64,000 bases of DNA from an uncultured Lachnospiraceae bacterium (GTDB lineage: Bacteria > Bacillota > Clostridia > Lachnospirales > Lachnospiraceae): assembly GCA_944383765.1 (NCBI GenBank), contig CALWQT010000005.1, positions 94,264-158,263 of the forward strand, in the 5' to 3' direction. This document shows positions 8,803 to 17,506 of this stretch, in pieces; position 1 is the first letter of the stretch, and every line of letters begins with the position of its first letter. The notes beneath the pieces were generated by a model. That model had not been told where the DNA came from and did not search any database. It saw only the letters and a program-made list of their open reading frames with translations. The position numbers and the translations under genes were made by a program.

Positions 8803-10989
8803 TCAAATCTCCAGGGGATATGGCTCCCCTATTTTCTCTTTCTTCAGATCCCTGAGGGCAAAATTAGATTTGCGCAGTGTCAGGTTGGGATTGTAATACG
8901 GATCTCCGTTTTTCAGGATATCCGGCCATTTTTCCGAGAAGATTTTTATCTCCCGGTTAAACCTCGCCACCTTCTCCGGCGTATCTTCCAGACCTCTGGA
9001 TTTGGATTCGTAGTGATATAAAAGAGCATAAGGATTGTAAACTACCAGTTTATCCTGGGCCCGCACCTTCATACAATAATCAATATCGTTAAATGCCACA
9101 GCCAGTTCTTCTGAAAATCCTCCTGCCCGGTGGAAGACCTCTTTTTTCGTCATGAGGCAGGCTGCTGTTACCGCGCTGTAATCCTGGGCGCACATAGCCC
9201 TGTGGAAATAACTGTTTTCGGATTTATGGAGACCGATAAACGTATGGCCGGCAATCCCGCCGAATCCTACTACCACACCGGCATGCTGGATCGTATCATC
9301 CTGGTACAGAAGTCTGGCCCCTACTGCTCCCACATCTTCTCTCTGACAGTACCCCAGCATTTCCTGGATACAGTCAGGCTCAATGATCTCCGTATCATTA
9401 TTCAGGAAGAGGAGATAATCTCCCCTGGCAAACGTAACCCCAAAGTTATTGATAGCTGAATAATTGAATTCCCGTTCCCAGGTCACTACCTTTACATTTT
9501 CATGTTCTTTCTGAAGCTGCTCATAATAAGCAAAGGTCTTCTCTTCTGTGCTGTTGTTCTCCACAATGATAAATTCCAGGTTCCGGTAAGTCGCCTTTTC
9601 CATCAGAGATTTCAGACAGATATCCAGGTCTGCTGTATGGTCTTTATTGGGTATGATCACAGACACCAGTGGATTCCCCTGAATGGTAAACCGCACATGG
9701 TATTTCCCGTAATCCACTCCTTTTTCCACAGAATCTGTCTGGATTCCCAGCCGGTCAAAATGAGCCTGGATGGCTCTGGCGCCCGCCTCAAACGCATACA
9801 GTTTGCTCTCCGGATTGCTGGCCGTGGAGGCCTGATGACACCGCCAGTGATACAGCACTTTGGGAATATGATAAATTTTCCTCGCTTTCTCTGTACAGCG
9901 GAAAATAAAGTCATAATCCTGGGCCCCGTCATACTGATGGTCAAACTGCCCAACTTCCCGTACCAGATCTGCATTCACCGCAAAAAGATGGCAGATATAG
10001 TTGGTGCTCGTCAGAAGGTCCGGATTGAAATCCGGCTTAAAGTGTGGCTCAAACAAAGCTCCCCCATCCATATCCAGCTTGTCTTCATCCGAGTAGATCA
10101 CATCATGTTCCGGGTCCTGGTTAATAGCCTTGGCAATCTCATAAAGGGCATTGGGTGTCAGCGTATCATCATGATCCGCCAGCACAATAAAATCTCCGGT
10201 GGCCATATCCATAGCCGCATTGGTATTGCCGGAAATCCCTTTATTTTCTCCCAGTATCACATATTTTACACGGCTGTCCTTTTCCGCATAGCGCCGCAGG
10301 ACTCTCTCGCAGTCTTTCCCTGCCGGGCTTCCGTCAGCCACACAGACTTCCCATTTCCGATATGTCTGGGCCAGAAGGGAATCCAGCATCTCTTTTAAAT
10401 ACTTTTCAGGAGTACGATATGCAGGGATCACCACAGAAAGCTTCGGCATATATTCAAAGCGGTGATTTCTCTGAGCTTCCAGTTCCTCCTCATTCGGTCT
10501 GGTCAGCTCATACCATTCGCCGTAGTCATAGTCATTATCAATTCCCTGCAGCTTATGCTTTGATTTCAATACCAGGGCTTTCAAGCCATTTTCCTTCCAG
10601 AAGTCAAATGCCACTTTCACCGTTTCCATGGTCATCAGATCTTTGATCTTCTCCCGCCGTTTATGGGCCACACTGGCTCTTTTGGCAATCAGCTCCTCAT
10701 TATACTTGATCCTTGCCCTGGAATTCCCGCACCTTAACAGCAGGTAATAATCTTCTCCCCGTTCATAATCAAACTGAATATCAAATCCAAACTCCTGGCT
10801 GCAGGTCTCATGAAAATAAATCTGGCTCACGTCGTCTCTGCGGGTAGCCACATACTGAAAACTGACCGGCTTATGGTGTTTATCCTCCACAGAAAACTCC
10901 ACTTTCGCCTCCGGAGTCCTGCCGATGGCCCAGCCGTTCAGCTGAATGGTATTCTCCCTTATCCTTACAACATCTACTTTATATTTCAT
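8803..10989 (-). CDS. Two-domain GT2 glycosyltransferase
   Basis: The 728-aa protein has an N-terminal beta-rich region (1-170) and two GT2 domains. The first (about 180-400) has LSVVIPAYRTPEKYL and ADHDDTL; the second (about 440-670) has SVIIPNKDHTADLD, LFLNNDTEII and FNDIDYC. Both keep acidic metal-binding motifs, so both may be active, adding two sugars in turn. The start ATG overlaps the preceding stop as ATGA, with GAGGAAAG upstream. This architecture is common in capsule and O-antigen loci. Confidence 0.9.
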   Translation of the reverse strand: MKYKVDVVRIRENTIQLNGWAIGRTPEAKVEFSVEDKHHKPVSFQYVATRRDDVSQIYFHETCSQEFGFDIQFDYERGEDYYLLLRCGNSRARIKYNEELIAKRASVAHKRREKIKDLMTMETVKVAFDFWKENGLKALVLKSKHKLQGIDNDYDYGEWYELTRPNEEELEAQRNHRFEYMPKLSVVIPAYRTPEKYLKEMLDSLLAQTYRKWEVCVADGSPAGKDCERVLRRYAEKDSRVKYVILGENKGISGNTNAAMDMATGDFIVLADHDDTLTPNALYEIAKAINQDPEHDVIYSDEDKLDMDGGALFEPHFKPDFNPDLLTSTNYICHLFAVNADLVREVGQFDHQYDGAQDYDFIFRCTEKARKIYHIPKVLYHWRCHQASTASNPESKLYAFEAGARAIQAHFDRLGIQTDSVEKGVDYGKYHVRFTIQGNPLVSVIIPNKDHTADLDICLKSLMEKATYRNLEFIIVENNSTEEKTFAYYEQLQKEHENVKVVTWEREFNYSAINNFGVTFARGDYLLFLNNDTEIIEPDCIQEMLGYCQREDVGAVGARLLYQDDTIQHAGVVVGFGGIAGHTFIGLHKSENSYFHRAMCAQDYSAVTAACLMTKKEVFHRAGGFSEELAVAFNDIDYCMKVRAQDKLVVYNPYALLYHYESKSRGLEDTPEKVARFNREIKIFSEKWPDILKNGDPYYNPNLTLRKSNFALRDLKKEKIGEPYPLEI

Positions 10990-11948
10990 AAGCTTTCCTC
11001 TGCATTCTCCTCCGTATCAAAATTAAGGCGCTCTTCTTCCACCACAAGAGGCCGCTTCATCATTCTGGAATTGATGGTGAGCACATATTCTCCCACCAGG
11101 CCGATAAAAAATATCTGAACCGATCCCAAAAAACACATTCCGATCAGGAGCGGGGCCATACCTGCCGGAAAACGGTCCCAATACAGCAGCTTCATTACCA
11201 GATAAATAAGGGCTACCACCATGCTTACTGCCGAACAGATACTTCCACATATAGTTGCCAGACGAAGCCCTACCTTCGTATAAGAGGTGAAACTGAGCAT
11301 GGCCGCATCATAAAGTTTATAAAAATTGTTGCTGGTCTTCCCTGCCCGGCGTTTTGGCTGTTCATAAGGAATTTCTTTTCTCTTGAATCCCAGTTCCGCC
11401 ACAATCCCTCTCAGGAAAGGAGTAGGATCATCCAGTTCCCGCAGCACCTGGATAAATTTCCGGTCATACAGGCCAAAACCGGTAAAATGCTCGATCTGTT
11501 CCACATCCGAAAGCTTTTTGATCGTCTTATAGTAACAGCTCCTCAGCCAGTACATAATCTTATTTTCCTGACTGGACTTCTTGATACCGATCACAATCTT
11601 ATATCCGTTTTCCCATTCTTTCACATACCTGGGGACCATCTCCACCGGATCCTGGAAATCCGCCGCCATCAGAACGGTGCAATCTCCTGTGGTCTGCAAC
11701 ATGGCATAGTAAGGAGAATTGAACTGCCCGAAATTTTTCGCATTGAAAATTGCCTTTACATTCTTATCTGCCTTACACAGCTTTCTTAAAATTTCCCTGG
11801 TCCTGTCTGCAGAATCATTGTCAATAAACAGAATCTCATACCGGTACTCCGGCAGATCACGGCCAAACATCTCCACCAGAGCATTTCTCATGGCCTCCAC
11901 ATTTTCTTCTTCGTTGTAGCACGGCACTACAATACTGATCGTTTTCAT
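10986..11948 (-). CDS. GT2 glycosyltransferase of the DPM1/GtrB type, membrane-bound
   Basis: The 320-aa protein has an N-terminal GT2 domain (ISIVVPCYNEEENV; FIDNDSAD; AADFQDP) and two hydrophobic helices near the C-terminus (about 225-290). This is the layout of polyprenyl-phosphate glycosyltransferases (GtrB, dolichol-phosphate mannose synthase-like). They make a polyprenyl-phosphate sugar for use outside the membrane, but a direct chain-building role is also possible. It shares ATGA overlaps with its neighbours on both sides, so it is tightly operonic. Confidence 0.88.
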   Translation of the reverse strand: MKTISIVVPCYNEEENVEAMRNALVEMFGRDLPEYRYEILFIDNDSADRTREILRKLCKADKNVKAIFNAKNFGQFNSPYYAMLQTTGDCTVLMAADFQDPVEMVPRYVKEWENGYKIVIGIKKSSQENKIMYWLRSCYYKTIKKLSDVEQIEHFTGFGLYDRKFIQVLRELDDPTPFLRGIVAELGFKRKEIPYEQPKRRAGKTSNNFYKLYDAAMLSFTSYTKVGLRLATICGSICSAVSMVVALIYLVMKLLYWDRFPAGMAPLLIGMCFLGSVQIFFIGLVGEYVLTINSRMMKRPLVVEEERLNFDTEENAEESL

Positions 11949-13021
11949 TTGTTATCCTTCCAATCCAATTCCACCATGACTTTGATCACATCATCAGTCT
12001 TATCCCTCATCATATACAGGGCATCTTCTATTTTGTCAAGTCCTTTCAGATGATGAGTCACCAATTTCCCAGGATCGATCCTTCCATATTTTACCATGGA
12101 AAGCAGTCTCTCAATCCGGGCACGTCCTCCTTTTGCCAGCTCCGTATGAATGGTTTTTCCCGCCATTCCCCTGCCGCCGGAAAATTTAGGGAAACCCAGG
12201 ACGCCTGTTCCCCCATAGTAATTCACATTGGAAACCGTTCCGGTTCCATAACGGACCATATCCACCGCCTGGGTGAATACTTCATCGCCGCCTCCGCAGA
12301 TAATGACAGAATCAGCGCCTACGCCTCCTGTCATTTCCAGCACCTGGCTGACTACATCACCGTTCTTATAGCTGATCACCTGGGATGCTCCATATTCCTT
12401 TGCCAGTCTGACACAGGAAGGACGGCTGCCTACCGCAATGATCCTGGCTGCTCCCAGGTGCCTGGCACCTTCCACTGCCATCAGGCCGATGGGACCGATT
12501 CCCATGACCACTACGGTATCTCCTACCTTGATATTGGCGTATTCCGCTCCCGTAAATCCGGTCGTCACCACGTCCACGCACATCAGTGCCTGTTCCCTGG
12601 TTATCCCTTCCGGAATTTTCGCCAGAGTGGTATCTGCATCCGGAATCAGAAATTTCTCCGCAAATACTCCCGGCTGAGTCCTCCCCAGCTGATGGCCGGA
12701 AAAAGGAGCGGACGCATGCCGGTCATTCCCTTCCTGTATGGCCCTGGCTCTCCAGTCCGGGGTAATCGCAGGAACTGCAACAATCTCTCCCGGCTGAAAA
12801 TCACGGACTTCACTGCCTACTTCCAGGATTTCTCCGATACATTCATGTCCAAGGATCAGATTAGGCGCTTTCCTGGAGCCTCCTCCAAATACCGTATGCA
12901 CATCAGAAGAACAGGGGGTCACTGCCACCGGACGGAGTATGGCTCCATAAGGAGTCAGTTCCGGCTCCGGCGCATCATGCCAGCCTACTACCCCAGGTTC
13001 TTTTAATACAAATGCTTTCAT
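11945..13021 (-). CDS. Zinc-dependent secondary alcohol dehydrogenase (NADP-type, isopropanol dehydrogenase family)
   Basis: This 358-aa medium-chain dehydrogenase aligns along its whole length with my recall of the Thermoanaerobacter/Clostridium beijerinckii secondary alcohol dehydrogenases. Shared blocks are PCSSDVHTVF (Zn ligand C37), LGHE (H59, E60), VPAITPDWR, the Asp in CVDVVTTGF and GIGPIGLMAVEGA. GSRP followed by KEYGA matches their NADP-binding residues. The four-Cys structural zinc lobe is absent, as in that family. It is odd inside a polysaccharide operon. It may reduce a keto-sugar or small ketone, or simply be a passenger. AGGAGGAAGG precedes the ATG. Confidence 0.85.
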   Translation of the reverse strand: MKAFVLKEPGVVGWHDAPEPELTPYGAILRPVAVTPCSSDVHTVFGGGSRKAPNLILGHECIGEILEVGSEVRDFQPGEIVAVPAITPDWRARAIQEGNDRHASAPFSGHQLGRTQPGVFAEKFLIPDADTTLAKIPEGITREQALMCVDVVTTGFTGAEYANIKVGDTVVVMGIGPIGLMAVEGARHLGAARIIAVGSRPSCVRLAKEYGASQVISYKNGDVVSQVLEMTGGVGADSVIICGGGDEVFTQAVDMVRYGTGTVSNVNYYGGTGVLGFPKFSGGRGMAGKTIHTELAKGGRARIERLLSMVKYGRIDPGKLVTHHLKGLDKIEDALYMMRDKTDDVIKVMVELDWKDNK

Positions 13022-13039
13022 TCCCTTCCTCCTTCGTTA

Positions 13040-13112
13040 CCCCTCTTTACAGGGGCAGCGGTACCAAGGTGTATTCCGTCGGTTCTCCCAACCGCATACA
13101 CCTTGATACCGC
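13040..13112 (-). promoter_or_regulatory. Two intercistronic hairpins before the dehydrogenase gene
   Basis: The 98-bp gap between the methyltransferase and dehydrogenase genes holds a 17-bp inverted repeat (13058-13074 / 13095-13111). In minus-strand RNA it pairs fully, with one G-U. A second short stem follows: CCCCT/AGGGG around 13040-13055, next to the dehydrogenase ribosome site. There is no U-tract, so an attenuator, RNase-processing or translation-control element is more likely than a terminator. Confidence 0.55.
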
Positions 13113-13119
13113 CTGTCTC

Positions 13120-14304
13120 TTACAGTGTTTCCAGATGATTGGATTTCAATGCCAGAATCTCTACCTGTTTTCCATACTCTTTTCTGATGATTCCGGCAAT
13201 TTCTTCTGTATACCCGGGAGCTACGATCAGGATCGCATCTACCGGTTCTTCATGAAAATAGGCCGGCGGTACAATCCTGAGATGGGATGCCGGCGCGAAC
13301 CTGCCCTGTTTAAAGGGAGCAGAATCAATGATATAAGCTACTTTATCTCCCAGCTGAGTGGTCGCTGCCAATGTAAATCCCTGATGACTGGCTCCCCAAA
13401 TAGCAATGGTCTTCCCATCTCTGTGGATCCGGTCTACCAGAGCGTTTACTTCCTGGTCAATATAATGACGGCTTGCCTTCAGGCCGGAGATATCAACCGG
13501 TCCTGCCTTACGGTTTGCAGCCCTCGCCTTTCGTTCCTCTTCTCCAGGCATATCTGTTTTTTTCACGATCATGGAAATCGTGTCCCTGTTCACCATTTCT
13601 TCTTCCAGAACCTGAAAACCATTATCTTCCAGAAGAAATCTCAAGGTCTCAAAACTATAGTATCCGATATGGTCATGGATCAGCTCATAATATCCATCAT
13701 ACTTCAGAATATATTCCAGACTGGGGACTGTGATCAGCCCCATGCCGCCTTCCCGGAGATTCTTATGGATACACCGCAGCATCGTTCCCGGATCCGGCTG
13801 GTGTTCCAAAAAATTAAAGGACAGGAACACGTCAAAAGGTCCTTCCGGTATCCGGGTATCCTCCGTTTCCGTAAAACCTTCCGATACCGAAAGCCCTTCG
13901 TTTCTGGCTATCTGCACCAGGTCACGTTTATGTTCGATTCCATATGCCCTGACCGGAAACTCCTTTAATACGGAAAGGAATTCTCCCCGGCCGCAGCCTA
14001 CTTCTATAAATGTTTTTCCTTCCAGACCATACGTCTCAATCAGATGGCGATACTGTCTGCGGCGAAGTTCCACCATCGTCGTAGAAAATCCTCCCGCCCG
14101 GATCACATCACGGTAATAACTTACCGGCTCACAGTCAAACTGTACCAGTCCGCAGGACGGACACTGACACAGATCCAGGACAATCCCCCGGTCTGATGCC
14201 ACTTCTGTTCCATCCGGAATATCCTGCGCCGATGCAGGCATATGGTCAAGCGTCATCAATGGCTCTTCTGAAAGAATACTCCCGCAGGCAATACACGTTC
14301 TCAT
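13120..14304 (-). CDS. SAM-dependent C-methyltransferase with zinc-binding N-domain
   Basis: The protein has an N-terminal zinc-binding module (CIACGS and CQCPSCG), a class I SAM-binding core (FIEVGCGRGEFL, then DVFLSFNFLEH) and a C-terminal Rossmann-like domain (IAIWGASHQG). This three-part layout is that of sugar-nucleotide C-methyltransferases such as TylC3/NovU types. The likely role is C-methylation of a keto-deoxysugar. I chose ATG 14304 (MRTCIACGS), downstream of GGGAGGAAAGAGGAG; an ATG at 14322 lies on the ribosome site itself. Its place with an SDR and a ThDP enzyme supports branched- or methyl-sugar synthesis (inference). Confidence 0.88.
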   Translation of the reverse strand: MRTCIACGSILSEEPLMTLDHMPASAQDIPDGTEVASDRGIVLDLCQCPSCGLVQFDCEPVSYYRDVIRAGGFSTTMVELRRRQYRHLIETYGLEGKTFIEVGCGRGEFLSVLKEFPVRAYGIEHKRDLVQIARNEGLSVSEGFTETEDTRIPEGPFDVFLSFNFLEHQPDPGTMLRCIHKNLREGGMGLITVPSLEYILKYDGYYELIHDHIGYYSFETLRFLLEDNGFQVLEEEMVNRDTISMIVKKTDMPGEEERKARAANRKAGPVDISGLKASRHYIDQEVNALVDRIHRDGKTIAIWGASHQGFTLAATTQLGDKVAYIIDSAPFKQGRFAPASHLRIVPPAYFHEEPVDAILIVAPGYTEEIAGIIRKEYGKQVEILALKSNHLETL

Positions 14305-14325
14305 GCTCCTCTTTCCTCCCATGTT

Positions 14326-15264
14326 CTATCCTCTTTTACCGGAATCTTCCAGCATTCTCCTGATCCCCTCATGAAATGTCACTTCCGGCTTCCATCCTGT
14401 CACCCGGCATATCTTTTCAATATCTGGAAGCAGGGATGCAGGTCCTTCCGCATTCGGCGGCCGTTTCCCGTACGTATAGCTGCCTTTGCAGCCACAGCTT
14501 CGGTACATTTCTTCCACAAACTCCCTCAGCACCCGGGTCTCAGTTCCCGCAATGTTATAAATCCCGCTGATTCCCGGCCTGCTGCATTCCATAAGCGCCG
14601 TCAGTGCCTTGGCCATGTCATCAATATACAGGAAATTCCATTTCTGGGTACACTCTCCCAGCTCCATATGATTTCCCGCCTGAAATGCAGACAGGCAGCT
14701 GCTTACCAGGGACCAGGGATGGTCCCCCGGACCATATACGCTGAAAATACGGGTATGGATGTACTCCATATCATAGTTCCTGCAAAGGTCTTCTGCCTGA
14801 GTTCCAAATTCCAGCTTTGCCTTTCCATATTCAGAAACAGGCGCACAGGCATGCTCTTCCGTAGTCATATCCCTGCATAAGCCATACTCAGCCTGGGACC
14901 CGGTAAACAGAAACCGGCGGCAGCCTGTCAGCGCTGCCGCTCTTACGGTTTCCAGGGAACTTCTGATGTTGATCTGCTGCACTGCCGGATCACTCCTGCC
15001 GGCGCTTCCCACACCTCCCCAGGCCATGTGGAGAAATACGGGGGCTTCTGCCGGCCGGAACCCCAGTTGTGACAGCATATCCGGAAGCCTGTCTATGGAT
15101 TCTATCGCCAGTTCCACAGTCCGGAACTTTTCATGGACCGGAAGCCTGTCCTTATGGACAGAATCCGGACGTACCACACTCCATACGTTCCAGCCACGGT
15201 CCAGCATTTCTCTTGTCACAGCCAGCCCGATAAAGCTGGTCCCTCCGGTGATAATCACGTCCAT
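14326..15264 (-). CDS. NAD-dependent sugar epimerase/dehydratase (extended SDR)
   Basis: The 312-aa protein starts with DVIITGGTSFIG (Rossmann nucleotide site) and carries YGKAK, the Tyr-X3-Lys catalytic pair, plus FLYIDDMAKAL, all typical of extended SDRs acting on nucleotide sugars. The exact reaction (epimerase, reductase or dehydratase) cannot be read. It is 4 bp from the ThDP enzyme's stop and 20 bp from the methyltransferase start, so these three likely act in one pathway making an unusual sugar nucleotide. Confidence 0.88.
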   Translation of the reverse strand: MDVIITGGTSFIGLAVTREMLDRGWNVWSVVRPDSVHKDRLPVHEKFRTVELAIESIDRLPDMLSQLGFRPAEAPVFLHMAWGGVGSAGRSDPAVQQINIRSSLETVRAAALTGCRRFLFTGSQAEYGLCRDMTTEEHACAPVSEYGKAKLEFGTQAEDLCRNYDMEYIHTRIFSVYGPGDHPWSLVSSCLSAFQAGNHMELGECTQKWNFLYIDDMAKALTALMECSRPGISGIYNIAGTETRVLREFVEEMYRSCGCKGSYTYGKRPPNAEGPASLLPDIEKICRVTGWKPEVTFHEGIRRMLEDSGKRG

Positions 15265-15268
15265 GTTT

Positions 15269-17191
15269 CTACTCCCGAATCCTTGGAATAATCATAATTT
15301 CATCCATTTCCTCGTCAGAAAGGAACGGTGCCAGGTCTTCCAAAGGCGCTGATACCATAGTGCCGTCCGCCAGTTTCTTGGATGCAGACTTTGGTTCAAA
15401 CGGCTGGTCCATGGTCACAAAGATCTCGCAGATCACAGGGCCTTCCATAGCCAGCGTCTCATCCAGCACCTGGTTCAGTTCCGTATTATTGTGGATTGCT
15501 TTATAAGGATACCCATAAGCCCAGGCAAGTTTTTCCATAGACGGGAAGCTTAAGTCATGGCTGTCTACGCCTACTCCCACCAACGGCTCCCCGAAGAAAT
15601 TCTTCTGTGTCTGGCGAATGGAATGATAACCTCCATTATTGATGATGAACATTTTAATCGGCATACGGTGGTGAATCACAGTCTGAAGTTCCTGCAGATT
15701 CATCTGCATGCTTCCATCTCCCGATACCATAATGACCTCTTCACGGTCTGCTGCCACGCAGGCTCCAATCGCTGCCGGCAGATCGTATCCCATGGATGCT
15801 ATGGCAGAATTGGTAATAAACCTCTGGCCTTTTTTCAGCACATAAGCATGTCCGCCTACCACACAGGCAGAACCATTACCCACCACTGTGATCCTGCCTT
15901 CCGGAAGACGGCGGCTCAGTTCCTTGATAAACGCATATACGTTAGCTGCTTTTTCTGTACCGCCTTCATAATGTCGTGGCAGCACCACCGGATATTTTTT
16001 CTTCCACAGCTGACAGTTCTCCTGCCAGGTCATTCCATGCTTTCCTTCGCCTCCTTTAAAAACAGGCAGGTCCGTTTCTTCCTCTAATACAGAATTCAGA
16101 ACTTCCAGAAGGTCTTTCGCATCCGCATGGATCCTCATATCCGCATGCACACTGGGTTTTTTCAGTTCTTCCTCATCGATATCATTATAGATCACATAAG
16201 CTTCTCTGGCCCATGTCTCATAATTATAGCCTACCTGACGGATACTCAGACGGCTTCCCACAGAAAATACCAGGTCACTGTTCTGTACCGCAAAATTTCC
16301 CGGCCGGTCGCCAAAGCCTCCTGCACGGCCTACATAAAGTTCATGAGCGTCCCAGATGCAATCCTCGCTGTTCCAGCCGGTCACCACAGGAATGCCAAGT
16401 TTTTCTGCCACCTGAAGAAATACTTCATGGGCGCCTCCCAGACGGACCCCGTTTCCTACATTAAACACCGGCCGTTTGCTCTCTTTGATTTTCGCAATGA
16501 TCTTCCTGGCTGTTTCCCGGTCTGCCCTTGGCGGAAGCACCTGACGTTTTTCTCCGTTTCCTGCTGTATCTTCCGGGATTTCCGCAGGGGACTTCTGAGC
16601 CCAGCCTGTTCCGCCCGCTTCATAATCTTCCGGGTCAAAACCGATCAGTTCATCCGTTTCGATATAAGCTCCCTGTACATTCACCGGAATATCCAGCCAG
16701 GTAGGGCCTTTCCTTCCGGAATTGGACAGATAGAGAGCTTTCTCCATACAGAACCGTATCCTCATAGGGTCGATCACCATCTCACTGTACTTTGTCATAC
16801 AGTCAATGGATTTGGTAATGTCAAATTCCTGGTCTCCCATAGCCCGTATCCCAAGTCCTGTCCAGCGGGCCGTGGTATCATATCGCACCTGCCCGGAAAG
16901 CACAAACATCGGAATGGAATCCAGCCAGCCTCCTACTACGCCGGTAATGGCATTGGTCCCTCCCGGACCGGTAGTCACGCAAAGGGCTGCGATCTGATTA
17001 TGGATTCTGGCATAGCTCTCCGCTGCAATAGCACACGCCTGCTCATGATGGTTATACAGACAATGCAGTCCTTCCTGATGTCCCAGACCGTCATTCAGAT
17101 GCATAGCGCCGCCGCCTGTAACCATAAATACCTGGCTGATTCCTTCCTCCACCAGCTTTTTTGCAATATAATTGGAAACCTTCATTCTCAT
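15269..17191 (-). CDS. Thiamine diphosphate-dependent enzyme, acetolactate synthase-like
   Basis: This 640-aa protein of the IlvB/POX superfamily has an N-terminal PYR domain with catalytic Glu50 (NHHEQACAIAAESYAR), a central nucleotide-binding-like domain and a C-terminal PP domain with VSGDGSMQMN...IINN (near 487-515). It is longer than IlvB because of an about 30-residue insert near 190-220. No ilvN is present. In polysaccharide loci such enzymes can add a two-carbon branch to a keto-sugar (YerE-type) or make related intermediates. That role fits the adjacent SDR and methyltransferase but is inference. It is the first gene of the operon; GGAG lies 10 nt before the ATG. Confidence 0.85.
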   Translation of the reverse strand: MRMKVSNYIAKKLVEEGISQVFMVTGGGAMHLNDGLGHQEGLHCLYNHHEQACAIAAESYARIHNQIAALCVTTGPGGTNAITGVVGGWLDSIPMFVLSGQVRYDTTARWTGLGIRAMGDQEFDITKSIDCMTKYSEMVIDPMRIRFCMEKALYLSNSGRKGPTWLDIPVNVQGAYIETDELIGFDPEDYEAGGTGWAQKSPAEIPEDTAGNGEKRQVLPPRADRETARKIIAKIKESKRPVFNVGNGVRLGGAHEVFLQVAEKLGIPVVTGWNSEDCIWDAHELYVGRAGGFGDRPGNFAVQNSDLVFSVGSRLSIRQVGYNYETWAREAYVIYNDIDEEELKKPSVHADMRIHADAKDLLEVLNSVLEEETDLPVFKGGEGKHGMTWQENCQLWKKKYPVVLPRHYEGGTEKAANVYAFIKELSRRLPEGRITVVGNGSACVVGGHAYVLKKGQRFITNSAIASMGYDLPAAIGACVAADREEVIMVSGDGSMQMNLQELQTVIHHRMPIKMFIINNGGYHSIRQTQKNFFGEPLVGVGVDSHDLSFPSMEKLAWAYGYPYKAIHNNTELNQVLDETLAMEGPVICEIFVTMDQPFEPKSASKKLADGTMVSAPLEDLAPFLSDEEMDEIMIIPRIRE

Positions 17192-17506
17192 AAGGATATT
17201 TCTCCTTTTTCATTTCAAATATGGTGATCCGGCTGCCTGCATTCCCATTTCACCGGTAATCTGGTATGGATTATACCATAGTTTCTCTCAAAAGCCTATG
17301 AATTTTTTCTTATTTCTTTCCTACGTTCCCGCCTCTGCCGCTGACTGAAAAGGCCACTCCCCTATGCCTGTTTCCCGCTGTCCACTTCCTCCCAGTTCTT
17401 CCATCAACCGCATATGGATTTCCTGACGGCCAGACTCTATAATGGGCGATGTAAGGAAGAAACGGCCGACACGGCCAACACTTTTCAAACAAAAAGGAGA
17501 GTATGT
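17192..17506. other. Divergent intergenic region with two putative promoters
   Basis: This 315-bp gap separates the polysaccharide operon (minus) from the repeat-protein gene (plus). On minus, TGGTATAAT (as ATTATACCA at 17270-17278) is an extended -10. On plus, TATAAT at 17438-17443 has only a weak -35. No other gene is convincing here. Confidence 0.5.
17270..17278 (-). promoter_or_regulatory. Extended -10 promoter of the polysaccharide operon
   Basis: TGGTATAAT on the minus strand has the TGN extension that can replace a good -35, and none is seen at 16-18 bp. It lies 79 bp upstream of the ThDP enzyme start and could drive the genes down to LCP at 4485. Confidence 0.5.

Noticed and set aside
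9502..10398. 298-codon plus-strand frame opposite the two-domain glycosyltransferase
   Set aside because: Shadow of a conserved GT2 gene, with no ribosome site or domain.
13058..13112. Rho-independent terminator between the methyltransferase and dehydrogenase genes
   Set aside because: The stem is strong but no U-tract follows on the transcribed strand, and the downstream genes belong to the same pathway.
12050..13968. Two 318-codon plus-strand frames opposite the dehydrogenase and methyltransferase genes
   Set aside because: Both are shadows of strongly conserved minus-strand genes and lack any family motif.
16127..17227. 366-codon plus-strand frame opposite the ThDP enzyme
   Set aside because: Antisense shadow: rich in His/Cys/Arg with no motif, and the minus strand encodes a full conserved enzyme.
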